This document shows, piece by piece, positions 1 through 12,932 of a stretch of DNA of 64,000 nt (its first letter is position 1; each line of letters begins with the position of its first letter). A program made the translations under genes and the position numbers. The stretch comes from Trichoplax adhaerens. Taxonomy: Eukaryota > Placozoa > Uniplacotomia > Trichoplacea > Trichoplacidae. The notes under the pieces are model-generated. The model made no database searches. It was given only the letters and a program-made list of their open reading frames with translations, and had not been told where the DNA came from. The stretch covers positions 3,548,512-3,612,511 of the forward strand of contig NW_002060948.1 of NCBI RefSeq assembly GCF_000150275.1, in the 5' to 3' direction.

Positions 1-830
1 ATCAGACGTTAAGTACTGTTGTCTTATCCTCAGCTTTATATTATTCACCTGCTGTAATGTCTATCGTTGCATTTATGTTGCAAATTTATTTTCATTTTCA
101 CAAGAGGTTAATTTGCCGATGGTGTATAGCATGTTGGTCACTTACAGTTATGTTGTTAGAGATTTCTATCATCATTAATCAATCGATACAGTCAACTCCA
201 TCTGCAATATCCTCGATCGATTGCGATATACTATTAGCCGTCCATCACTTTCTTGAACTTTCCACATGTCTTTGGACTGTTGCGATAAGTAAGGATGTCT
301 ATTACCGCAGTCGCCATGATGATTTTTTACATCATTCATCCTTTCCTTGCAATATATTTTGCTTCTCCCTTATGGCTTGGCTATTGCCTGGTGCAGCGGT
401 TGGATGTTTCATAACTATCAATAAATATAGTTTAGGACTAACGTATGGTAACCATACTCATTGCCATCTCCAAGACGCTACCATTCTGGTATGGTATTCT
501 TGCGTACCCTATTGCATCCTTGCAAGTGTCTGCCTTTTAATCTATATCGCGGCATTGCTATCAAGAGTGCAACATCATCGTCAAAGCAATAAGAATGATC
601 GTCGCCTCAATGATGATTCTACGTGTGGGTACACGACCGATCAAGATCAATTCAGTGAATATCAAAAAATTTTATTCTTGATGCTTATGTCCACGGTTGT
701 TAACTCCAATCTCATTGTACGCAGTATTGCAACTATGGCCACAACTACCCTATCGTATATGCAATATATCAGCATTAGTGTTCATTTTCTTCAGGGATTG
801 ATTGTCGGTTGTGTTTCATTTGTTGTATGA
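1..830 (+). CDS. Class B/adhesion-type 7TM receptor, 3' part (5' end outside window)
   Basis: An open frame enters from the left edge (codons from base 3) and stops at 828-830, giving about 275 residues. It reads as a seven-helix bundle: TM1 around the first internal Met (base 57), then TM2 (RWCIACWSL), TM3 with a leading Cys (CDILLAVHHFLELSTCLW), TM4 (FSLMAWLLPG), an extracellular loop Cys, TM5 (LASVCLLIYIAALL), TM6 (FLMLMSTVVNS) and TM7 (HFLQGLIVGC). The TM3 Cys, the W-x-x-P-G of TM4 and the QG of TM7 are typical of class B2/adhesion receptors; this is a family-level inference. The cytoplasmic tail is almost absent, since the stop follows TM7 directly, so an alternative 3' exon is possible. 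The ligand is unknown. The N-terminal ectodomain and any GAIN domain would lie upstream of the window. Confidence 0.68.
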   Translation, partial: QTLSTVVLSSALYYSPAVMSIVAFMLQIYFHFHKRLICRWCIACWSLTVMLLEISIIINQSIQSTPSAISSIDCDILLAVHHFLELSTCLWTVAISKDVYYRSRHDDFLHHSSFPCNIFCFSLMAWLLPGAAVGCFITINKYSLGLTYGNHTHCHLQDATILVWYSCVPYCILASVCLLIYIAALLSRVQHHRQSNKNDRRLNDDSTCGYTTDQDQFSEYQKILFLMLMSTVVNSNLIVRSIATMATTTLSYMQYISISVHFLQGLIVGCVSFVV

Positions 831-1166
831 CTATTTTAGACAAGTATTTGCTTTCAACAGTTTATCATGCATGTATTGATTGAATTTCAATGTTGGTAAG
901 TTTTCAACTGTTTCACTTAACATGGTAATCTTCTTAGGTGTTGGCCTGGTGTTAAAACATGAGCCATTAGCGTTAATTATCTGTGGCGTAGCGCATTTCT
1001 TGAATAGCGTTCTTTCTTTGAACCTTCATTCACTTCATTAAATACTGTAAAGTGTCAACCTAGTCTATCGGATATCTGTAACATTTGATGCATGTACACT
1101 GAGCTAATGTTCAACGATAGTATGAAAGTATTTTGTTATTGCAAACAGCCCTGTCCTGCCCAGTGC

Positions 1167-1232
1167 CATGGACTACAAAAAGAAATACCTATAGAGCAAT
1201 TCGCTGGTAGCGTATTTCTTTGATAGTCCATG
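1167..1232. repeat. Imperfect 66-nt hairpin
   Basis: The arms 1167-1188 and 1212-1232 pair with two or three mismatches or bulges around a 23-nt loop. The left arm begins CATGGACTACAAAAAG and the right arm reads GTATTTCTTTGATAGTCCAT. No terminal direct repeat is evident. Confidence 0.6.
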
Positions 1233-2189
1233 ACTGTGATGAACATTGTCTGGATCAACGCTCGATTGCAATATCGATTGATTTTTACTGACGTCTGCTT
1301 AAATTCATATTGAGTAGTCTCATTTTAAACTTTTGCACGTTTGTATGCATCCATTTGGCTGGCCCAGAAGCCAAAGGCATTTGCGATCTACTGCACATCC
1401 ATCGCTTGCTTGGCATGATTCACTTAATATCCATGATTGCTAATGATAGCTAGTTAGATCCATCTTGGCACCAATTGCGACAAGCCGTTGCGCTCATCCA
1501 CAACCGCTATACAGTAGAGTCGAATCCGCCACGCCTGTCCATCACTCTAGCATACTGTACTATACTGTACGTACAGTACGTAGATGCACTCATACTGTAG
1601 AGTATCGGGTAGTCCGTAACAACCTCGGACACGTTACCGTATCGGCTCGTCGTTACAGCCTGTTACCATGTGAGCCGATACGCTGACGTAAACACCAGTG
1701 TTGACCGTTGAAATTTCACTCATAAAAAGCTTGACGCTAGAGGACGCTGAAACGGATCGCAACCACCCACGTCCCAATGACGAACCACTGACGCATGTCA
1801 CTCAACAACCAACTTTCTTCATCACTCCATGTCAACAACAAGTCTGCAAAGATGATTGCAGCTGATAAACTACCATGACCTAAAACTAGTACTACTGTAG
1901 TACTTGCTACCGGGATCAGCATTAATCAACAGCTCTACGACTTCTAGATACTGTACATAGATATCCTTCCATGTGTCAATGGATGTTATTCATTGGGTGC
2001 TTGCCTGCTCATGGGCTAGCATCGCTGCATCTGTCGAAAGAAGTGTCGATGTTGATCTCCGTTGCTAAAACTTGTATGTCTATATTTCATCTCGACAAGC
2101 TGATAAAGGCTGTGATTGATTTCTTTCAAGTTTAGCCGACAGTCCATTTTCAACAAAATGATCAATAGTATCCAGCATTTGGTAATGAT

Positions 2190-2245
2190 ATTTTACTACC
2201 TACTGTACAGCATTGCTGAAACTGCAATACTGGAGGTAGTAAAAT
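2190..2245. repeat. 56-nt hairpin with a 5-bp insertion in one arm
   Basis: The outer arms ATTTTACTACCT (2190-2201) and AGGTAGTAAAAT (2234-2245) are perfect complements, and the inner ATTGC (2212-2216) pairs with GCAAT (2224-2228). Between these blocks the left arm carries TACTGTA; deleting five bases (CTGTA) brings the arms into register with two mismatches. Confidence 0.7.
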
Positions 2246-3236
2246 GTATGATGGCAAAATGCCAGAGACTAAAGATCACTCCATGACACATATCTATCTG
2301 TTATCATGCTTTTTCAACTGCAGAGAACTGAAGCAATCATTGGTGCCATCAACAATAACGTTCCATGATATACTGATATGGTACTGTACTTTACTTGGCC
2401 TGGTGAACGCCTATATCTGCTATATACTATACTGTATGTCCATTGAGTGTATTTTATCTAGGTCCAAGGTGGGAATCTTGGACAATTTCCAGACTTGCAG
2501 TCGCGCCAAAGTACCCTACGATCTAATATGTAACAATAATCAACAGTAGTATACGGTAATACATTAGGCGAATCGGTTCATGTTCAAGATGGCGCACAGT
2601 AGTTCCATCACTGCGATCAATATGGAAATTGATGCTATCGATGCTCGATGCTTTCTATGTAGATACAGTAGATCTTTGGCAATCATATTTCTATTTACTA
2701 ATGCACACGAATCGTTATGATGTGTCAATTCTTTGCATACCTATACAGCATTGCTCATCCACTCATGATGACTGCAGTGGACTGCATCAAGACGGAATAA
2801 ATTGCCTTTCTCACTTCATGGACCGATTTGCAAATGCATCAATGTTATCTAATGACCAGACAGATAAAAATAAAAAGGAAAATAATCCATTGCTATTCAA
2901 CAAGATCAGATAAGGATTCCTCCATTCAACAATTCTTTATTATCAACAACCAATCAAAGTCTTTACGCCTCTTAAGTTATCTATGTTGGAATGGCCAGCC
3001 ATCACTGGTCTAGTTTTGTAGGCGTTCCACTTGGGCCGATCAGCACCGCCCCATCGACATAATCGCGCGATCAAAATACGATTGCTTTTAAATTAAAATT
3101 AATTAACGACTATATCACCATTTCTGCGACTTGGCGTGATTACAGTAGACCGTGTATACCGAAAGCTGGAACAGACTTGGTTCTGTCAAAGTGCTGTATT
3201 TCTACAATTTCCTAGTACTGTCATTACTCTTGTTTG

Positions 3237-4186
<950 letters not shown>

Positions 4187-7100
4187 ACGATAGGAACTAT
4201 AAAACAGCATCAAGCGACGACTCAACGCAGCAAGCCTAATGGTAGTCAACGTATGCTGTATTTTCTAGTTTCCCATTTTTTGCTTTTGATTTGCCTAGCG
4301 TTTAGCACTATTCATTGTCTACCTCTACAATATGATATGACTATATATATTTCTTATGCATGCTTAAAAAGAGAATTTGTTACTGTATTGCAATGCCTAT
4401 GGTTTATTCCGGTTTAAATGGTGAATTTATTGTTAATTCTTAAAATAGTAAAAAGAGGATGGCAAATTGATGCTTTTAAAATCAAACATTGATATGAAAC
4501 AATTCGAGCATAGTGATGTACCGTGGTAGGGAATGAAAATACGTCTTGATTCTACTATTGTATTACGTGAAAACAAATTGAAGTTTATACTCTGACAAGC
4601 GTACATAATGTTAGCCTTGGCAATTTAGTATTTCTACTAGTAAATTTCTTCAGGTAGATTTCTCAAGGTAATAGTTGATTAATTATAGTGCATAAAGATG
4701 CAGGTATATCTTTCATCAGTAGGAAGTATATATATAGTCCTTTAATACCATTATTTGAGAAACGCATTTTTCAGAGCTTATTTATTATATTCTCAACTGA
4801 ACATCCTGTTTACCCTTTGTCGATCGTGTTGTGCGTAATTCCGATTTGAAATATCAATGCATTTACTGGAAATTTATTTCAATTCAATTTTACCTTTGCT
4901 GCAATTTTCAGTTATGTAATAAATTGATGCTACAATTGTTAACTGCCCATATTTATATTGGAATATTAGTGCAATGATTTAGTTTTGCTTAGGTATAGAA
5001 TACCTATCGATGATCATTAAATATTTCATTGAATTACTTAAATTGCGTTTTATACTAGTTTAATAATGCGACATCAAAAGCGACTACGCAGCTGGCTGCG
5101 TATGTCAAGTAGGATATCCTTTTTTAAATTGGACTCGCAAAGATTCTTTGCATCAAAAATGATCTTATCTAACTAAAATCGAAGAATACTAACTGGATTA
5201 TGTCGCAACCAAATTAATTACTTTATCAATCTAAGTATAAAAAGGCTAACCAAGCAATGATAGCAATTGATATGTGTGCTGGCTGCATAGCGAGCAGATG
5301 AATTTTCATTCAATAGTTAGTTTTCATATCGCATAGTGAAAAGCGCAATTGTCTAATGTTATATTATAGATTGGACAATGCCGCCGCATCAGTAGAATTG
5401 AATGATTTTCTAGTTCCGATTAATTGTAAATTGTTCCTGTGTTCGTCACAAATTGGCGCAATATGGCGTGAGAGACTAACGTTCAATTCTATGCTGATAG
5501 CCAAACCAATGTTCATAATGACTAGATAACGCTGTGCAATTACTTAGACTCTATGTTCAACGTGATTTATCAATTCAATACCTTGCAATAGGAGTACAAG
5601 AGGTTATTCAAGTCAGACCGACGTCTGATACAGTAAACTTGCCAAGATTAGTCATCATCCAATGTTTGCGAAAGATCCCTAATGAAGTTAATGGCTGTTA
5701 ACTACTGTATGCGTATATCCGTTTACACGAGCCTGCTATACGATGCCATTCTGTACAACATTTGACACAGAATTTCAATCTAATTTATAGCCTAATATTA
5801 GAATAATACGCATAAAAAGCGAAACGACGACAAAACCTTCTATAGAGTAACGCACATTGCTCTACGAAGAATTACGCCAAGCTCAATCATAAGTACTATC
5901 GATTTATTGCATTACAAAGTATAATAATTGGATCTTGTAATTCGTGTGATACCTTTTCTGTTGGGTAAGCGAACGACGAATAAAAAAGTGATTATTATTA
6001 TTATTCTCAATTATAAATTATACGTTTAGATATTGGCCGTAGAACACACACACACACACATCTAGTCTATCGTAGTCGACTAGCCTAAATGTCTTGTTAA
6101 TCAGTAAGGCATATTGGCAACGGCAGCTGCTAGACTACTATATTTTACTAAAATGACAACTTCCTTTGAAAATAATAATAATATTAATTAATAGACATCC
6201 ACAAATTGTATGGTCACTTGGTCAGGACTAAGCCTTTTTAGCCATCTCTTTCTGCCAAATACAACAGATTACTCCACCTAGAATAACATTCTTTTACGTA
6301 GATATCATTTTCACCCACAAAAGTACATCAATTTTAATCATAAAAAAGATTATCATAAGAATTCCTTGGTATACTGTAGTCTAGGGTATTTTCACATATT
6401 CCAACGGAATAGATAGACTGTCTTACAATCCTTGAAATTTTATTTTAGCAAATGAATAAAAATTACCTACCTTGTTAATCGTTGTCGGTAAAGCAAGACA
6501 TTTAATCAGTAACAGTACTGACAATTCAATCTATGATTAAAATTCCGACATTAAATGATCAAATGAAATCAGAATAAAAATATATATTCCTGTATTATTC
6601 TACTTAAGCAAGCATGTGTATCCAATTAATAAAGAAGAATAACTGGTAGTCTCATTCTTAGGCTATCCAATTAAACAATTATTAATTATTGGCGTAACTA
6701 GTTATCACCTTACTAAATTTAAATATAACCAGCTTGATTCAGTTTTTTCGAAAAAATTGCCATCAGGGTACCTATGAAATTAATATCATAGACTATCAGC
6801 ATCTTCTGTATGCTGGATATTATTAAATAGGGTGTAGAATTTCGTATAGGTAATATACTCCATTATGACAATGTTATAATATAATCCATTCTAAATATTA
6901 AATTCATATTATCAATTGGGACTGTCTTAAATTTATCGATCGAAATAAATTGTCACCAATGATGTGGCACCGCTCAAGATTGAATGGCCTCAACGGATAC
7001 AGTACTATCTTGTCTAAGAAAATTAATTAAGATTCCATTAGACGTGTCTATATTTAATGATTGCATTTTCATCCTGGTGTCTACTCTAAAACAAAAGTTA

Positions 7101-10100
7101 AAATAGTCCTGAAAATGTCCCACACGTCGAATACGGATGAAATCATGACTTTAACTCAACATATCTCAAGCAAAGCTTTCATAATTTTGATGGTAACTAT
7201 GCATCAATTGAAAGATAGAATAATATCACCTTATCATTACTGTATCGTTATTCCATATTATGTATATGGAGAATTAATTGAACGGTGGGTCTTGCATTCT
7301 TTAAAGAATAAAAATTAAATACGCAAATTACCATTATGGACTTTGATATTGTCAAGGGATACCGACGTCATTAGGATGTTATGGTATTATCAATAACTTA
7401 AATTTCCTTCTATAATTTGTAATTTAATTTTTCAATTAATATCAATAAAATAGTTGACACTCTTTCATGTTAAGAATACTTTATTTATTATTGAGGACAT
7501 TTTTTTATATCATTGCTGGCTGGTTAGAGAGGGAACTATCACGAACTAGCGGTTACGCAAATGGTCGGCAGATTGAGCATAATTCAAAGAATAAAAATAC
7601 AATTAGATTATTTCTTATCGTAAATTGACTCCATTTCTCTATCGCGGAGATAGAAAGCATTTTAAACATTAACCAATTGGCATAGGTATCGATCTCTTTG
7701 CAAATAATGCAAACTATCATCAGTGATACTCAATTTTAGTTTATACTCGTATACTAATAGATAGTTATAAATCATACGTGGATTAAAATGCATACAATCT
7801 TCATCTATCACCATCATTAATTCATACGATAAAAATATAGCGTCAGAAAAGCAATATAATAGTAATTTTAATTCAATTTTATCATGATTGATGATATCGT
7901 TATCCTATATGATAGGAGAAATGAAAAAGACTGTACGTTGATTTATAGGCTATAAAAAAATTGTCATGGTTAATTATCGTCAGTAGATTAAATATCCAAC
8001 TTTAATTGTTATATCATCATTGTATAGTTGTCTTAAGACAAGGACAAGTAGGAATGCAATATGACGTCAAATATCAAGTGACAAAAGTAAAAGAACGATA
8101 AATGGTCAATTTTAGTATGAAGGTTGAGTTTGATTTAAAATTTGGGGGGATATCTCAATATCATGCCTATCGATATGGACCTAAACCTCTATTCAAGCAT
8201 AGCTAGTTATTCTACGAGTATGGATAGGTCTACTTTTAGTGTAATTACTATCATGAAGATGAAAACTGATAAGTAACGAAAACAATTAATCATCATCTTG
8301 ACAATTTTAAAACTATAGTATTGGAATTGACATCATTCAACCGGATGTCTTGGCCGAAGGTAACCGGAATTATTGGGTATTGATTCGATTAAATAGATTT
8401 GCTTTTCAATCTGTCATTGATTTGATTAATTTAAACAAAATAAAAAAAAAATGATTGCTATATCAATATTAGCTCTGGGTAATAACAAAAGCATAGAAGA
8501 ATAAAAGTGGATTCCTTTCTCAAAACATTCAATTTAAATTACTAGGTAAATCCTATTCATTATTCAAACCCATTTATTTCTCACCTTTTCAATTGGCCAT
8601 CCATTATGAGTAAAATAGATGATTTGTCTTGTATCATCACAAGTTTAAATTATGCTACAAAAAAAATGGAAAAACCATTGCCGATGATCACGTATACCAT
8701 TTATTTTATTTATTTTTATTATTTCAATGCAGCGAATTAAAAGGCAAAATGCATGTGAAGAAAAAACTCAGCACAACATTTTCTGGTACTTACCAGAGAA
8801 AACTTAATTATGACTGATCGCATGGCAGACGGTGTGAAATATCGTCGGTTTCGTAGACTATACTAAAATCAATGTTGTTATAATAAATGACGAGAATACC
8901 TAATGTTAGGGTATTTTATTTCTTACAAGTTTAAAAATTCTAATGCGAAAAAAATAATATGAATTTTTTTATTGAATATTATAACTAAACAATCGTACCA
9001 AAGTCAATTAATAAGCAAGAGTTGAAAGGCTCTCATTTGCAATCAATGGTATTTAGACTTGAATTGCGATAGGTTTAGAACTGATAGTTTATCCATTTAT
9101 AATTTCCAATAATAGTTATTCTTATTTTATTACTCTTTCTAATTATAATAGCAATAATGTTTTTTTAGAACAAAAATAATCATTTCAAAATAATATTGAA
9201 AGAATTAAAATTAATCAGTAAAAATAATGATAACAAAAAATAGTGATGGCGTTTTTACATCTCCAGTAGCTTCTTCCCCTTCATCTGCCTTCATCGATGA
9301 GCTATTTTTTACCTTGACTAATTTACAATTTCAAGTAGCATTACAATTTTATTCTATTATATACTTTAACAACGATAGCGAACATAAGACTGCTAGATAG
9401 AAAATAAATAAATATATTCATGTTAATTAATCGAAAGTAAATGAAGTAGCATTACATTAAATTAATACTGAAAGTAATTGCATACATTTTAATCTATTTA
9501 CAAGTTACTATCAAATAAGAATAATTATATCATCGGTAGATTGCTTTACAACTTGATAAGATTGTAAATCTATCAGGCTTTAATAATCAATTAATTAATT
9601 AATAATTCAAGTCATGATCATTTAATCTTCAATCTTTTAAGCTATTTTTTTTCTTATGTTAGCAACGATAGTACTGGAATGATAAATTATCTGACTAACC
9701 ATCAGAAATTGCTTATCCACAACTATTGGTTTTATTATCATCAATTATTTTCGAATACTATGGACTAGTTTTACCCATCTTTTAGATCAGTGCTTTACCT
9801 TACTCGATAAATGACAGCAACACCCAGTTATCGTATTATCAATTCGTAGGCGAACTGCCTGTACAATGCAGGAAATGCAATGATTGCCATTGATTAACTT
9901 ACTCTCCATATATGAAGTACAGTTAAGCGGTCAGATGGAATAAACGATAGAAGGCGAGAAAGAACAAATGAAAATATAGAATTAAAAAAAATATTAAAGA
10001 TCAAAAAAATTAACAAATTAAATTGGATAACAAAAATTGATTTATCAATAGTGATAAAATACTAATTTTTATTTTTTTATTTTTTCTATCAACATGTAAA

Positions 10101-10970
10101 TCAATATAAAAAATAATTATAATCAATCTTCATCTTCGTCCTGTAACCGATTTCAACATGGGTACATCCCTTTCAACTGGACTAATGTGAAAAGTAGCCA
10201 ACGTCAAATGATTGTGAACACATCATATCATCAAATAACGTATAGGATTTTTATTTCCTCTCTTCCCTTTTTTCATCATTGAATAACAATTAAAAAATAT
10301 CAATAGCATAGCATTGATTCTTGGTCACGCTTTCAACACGGTAAACAGGAAATAAAGTACTCATTTGAATAAGAATTTTAAAGTCAGACAGTAAGAAGTA
10401 AAAAATAAAGATTGTACATCCATCACTGCTTCCATCTCCAAGCTATACATTAACCTGCAGTCATCTTAACAATAGTAGCTTTATTGATCGTCCATCAATC
10501 CATTTTTCTAATTTATGCCATGGAAATTGTTTGTTCAATGCAGAGAAATGATCTTCATATAAGAATGATCGCCATCTACACGATATATTAATAGCGATAA
10601 GAAATTGATTGAAAGAGGTTGTTTCCTGAATTTTTTTCTCCTATTTATATTTAGATCAAGAAGCTATCGGTAATTGATTCATGATTGCTTTAAATACGAT
10701 CTATTTGCAATTTGATGATTATTTTTTCCACCTAGGTTATTTATTGATGATAACTTATTATTATTATTTACGCCTGCAATTAAGGTATATCAAGCCTGAA
10801 GTATTGGAATTTGAATTGTTACTTCTACTCCGGTTGACTTAGATCTTTGGTACTCTTTTAATTAATCCTCATCTCGTTGTGTAATTGAAATTACAGTAGG
10901 CGATATAGACTTCAGATTAATTTCTCTTATCCACCAGATCTAAATCAACTAGTAAAATCCAATACAAGTT
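4187..10970. other. AT-rich intergenic region, no gene seen
   Basis: I find no supported coding sequence on either strand. The frames at 7061-7318 and 8629-8817 are short and without domain features. The region contains an (AC)n tract near 6045-6060, a 16-bp inverted repeat at 5085-5102 (TACGCAG, loop CTGG, CTGCGTA), a CRE-like TGACGTCA at 8061, and long A/T runs from 9.9 to 10.1 kb. Confidence 0.5.
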
Positions 10971-12932
10971 ATGTCTCAAGCTGTAACTTTAGCACATTTC
11001 GATAAATTCTTAGATACCACACCAATCAATCGTTCATACTATGATGATTGGGTATCTTGCTGCTATCAACTTCAATTACTCTTGAAGCAAACGAGCTTGA
11101 AAACTATTCCACTCATTTCGGTATATCAACGCTTAACTAACCTGATCGAAAAATGGCCTAACCTTTGGCCAGCAACTCCAACACCACCATCTTGGGATAA
11201 TTTTCACATGGCCATTGGTAGTACTGACTTTAAATCTTGCCATCATCAGCTACAAGCAATACTAGCTGAAATTACCAATCATATCAATGTATTAGATCAT
11301 GAAAAAGATCATGTCAAGAAGAATAATAGAGACAATCACCATCATCATCATTTACTACTTTTGACATCATTAACTACTTCGATATCACAATTACTTCAAT
11401 GTACCGATCTTACATCATCGATTCCATCTTATATTAATAGCAGTAATGTAAGTGTTAATTTACGCGCTATACTAGAGGTAATGTTCTCAATTGTAGCTAA
11501 TTCAACACCTAACCGTCATTTACCCAATCAAAAAATTGCAGAACAAATAAAAACTTGTATTACTAATCGATCACATTTTCAACTGCAAAGTAAAGTGGAT
11601 GATCGGCATGATCAAGCAACAACAGCTGAAAATTCATCATCAACAACATTAAAAGACGAGACTGAGACTGATGATGGTGACAATAGTGGACGTATTGGTA
11701 AGAAAATATCCTTTAGTATCAACAGTATCATCAATTCAAATTGCATTGAACAACAGAAGCAATACGATTTACGTTGCCAAGATCAGCCTCAATTACTATC
11801 GCTTCATCCATCTTCAAACTCATCACCATCCCTATCTATGGCATCATCAACTTCATCATCTTCTTTACGCCAATCGCATTTGGTAGCATTATCGGTTCCT
11901 GCGAATAATCAAAATCAAATTATCAGCTACCATTATCCAAACAAATTACCTCATGACCCTCACCCATCGCCCCATCATCGCCATTCTAATTGTTTGCCAT
12001 CATCATCACCACCTTCAGCTTTACATCATGCACCTAATTCTGACTTATATTCAGCACGATTACATCCATTAGGTCAAGTAATAACAACAGCAGTAAGTAC
12101 AACAGTGTCTACAACTCCAGCAGCGACGATAGCAGCAACACCTACTGGTGGAGTTGCCAATTACTTCCAAGATGAATTTTGGAATGCTTCAAAACATACC
12201 ACTAACAATATGGACATGACATTATCACCTCCATCAACAGCACCATTAATCGGTCGACACGGTATCCATCCAAGTTTCTTTAGTTCAACATTTCAATCTA
12301 ATGGACAAGATATGATGACTGCAGTGTTTGATAACAACAAAATCTACCGTTGCCATCAATGCTTGCGTTTATGTAGTAGTCCAGCTGAATTAAAACGCCA
12401 TACTAAATCCCATCATCAAACTAATGAACGATTACGTTTTTGTTGTTCTCATTGTAACAAACGCTTTGCGCAATCATCGCATTTACAGCAACATTTACGC
12501 GTTCATACTGGCGTACGACCATTTAAATGTCGTTTTTGCTCCAAATCTTTCGCACAGTCGACCCATCTACAACAACACATTAAAATGCATACAGGCGATA
12601 AACCATTTCGCTGCAATTTTTGCGAGAAGCATTTCTCTCAGTTATCCCATTTACAAAAGCATACCCGAGTTCATACAGGTGAAAAGCCGTATAAATGTAT
12701 TTATTGCTTTAAAAGTTTCTCTCAATCATCCAATCTGCAGAAGCATTTACGCGTCCACACAGGTATAAAACCATACAAGTGCACTTACTGCTCTAAGAGT
12801 TTTACCCAATCACCTAATTTGCAAAAGCATATCCGAATTCATACCGGAGAACGTCCCTATACATGCCATTTATGCTCGAAATCATTTAGTCAGTCATCAT
12901 CTTTACAGCAACATTTAAAGCTACACGACTGA
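10971..12932 (+). CDS. C2H2 zinc finger transcription factor, seven fingers, intronless
   Basis: A 653-residue single-exon protein. Residues 1 to about 120 are a leucine/tryptophan-containing region I do not recognise (begins MSQAVTLAHFDKFLDT). Residues 120-455 are low complexity: a His run near 124, Ser-, Thr- and His-rich stretches, probably disordered. Seven C2H2 fingers fill residues 459-652, joined by TGVRPF, TGDKPF, TGEKPY, TGIKPY and TGERPY linkers. Their helices are unusually alike (QSSHLQQH, QLSHLQKH, QSSNLQKH, QSSSLQQH). The QLSHLQ/QSSHLQQH pattern resembles ZNF384/ZNF362/LIN-29-type fingers, but I cannot assign an ortholog. Expected to act in the nucleus as a sequence-specific DNA-binding factor. 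The absence of introns in an intron-rich genome suggests an old retrocopy or a lineage-specific gene. The start is the first ATG of the long frame, followed by MSQAV. Confidence 0.87.
   Translation: MSQAVTLAHFDKFLDTTPINRSYYDDWVSCCYQLQLLLKQTSLKTIPLISVYQRLTNLIEKWPNLWPATPTPPSWDNFHMAIGSTDFKSCHHQLQAILAEITNHINVLDHEKDHVKKNNRDNHHHHHLLLLTSLTTSISQLLQCTDLTSSIPSYINSSNVSVNLRAILEVMFSIVANSTPNRHLPNQKIAEQIKTCITNRSHFQLQSKVDDRHDQATTAENSSSTTLKDETETDDGDNSGRIGKKISFSINSIINSNCIEQQKQYDLRCQDQPQLLSLHPSSNSSPSLSMASSTSSSSLRQSHLVALSVPANNQNQIISYHYPNKLPHDPHPSPHHRHSNCLPSSSPPSALHHAPNSDLYSARLHPLGQVITTAVSTTVSTTPAATIAATPTGGVANYFQDEFWNASKHTTNNMDMTLSPPSTAPLIGRHGIHPSFFSSTFQSNGQDMMTAVFDNNKIYRCHQCLRLCSSPAELKRHTKSHHQTNERLRFCCSHCNKRFAQSSHLQQHLRVHTGVRPFKCRFCSKSFAQSTHLQQHIKMHTGDKPFRCNFCEKHFSQLSHLQKHTRVHTGEKPYKCIYCFKSFSQSSNLQKHLRVHTGIKPYKCTYCSKSFTQSPNLQKHIRIHTGERPYTCHLCSKSFSQSSSLQQHLKLHD

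Larger units (their letters stand above)
831..3236. other. Intergenic region with hairpins and TACTGTA motifs
   Basis: I see no convincing gene here. The short open frames at 1465-1686, 2244-2549 and 2629-3013 lack recognisable domains. The stretch holds two long imperfect hairpins (1167-1232, 2190-2245), shorter inverted repeats (1354-1375; 1639-1649 with 1671-1681) and a cluster of TACTGTA/TACAGTA motifs near 1550-1600. The last 200 bases before ZCCHC24 include GC-richer sequence (3030-3070) that could be its promoter. Confidence 0.5.

Noticed and set aside
1737-1965. Minus-strand fragment YLEVVELLINADP resembling an ankyrin repeat
   Set aside because: Only about 13 residues fit, stops follow in the same frame and no neighbouring exon continues the repeat.
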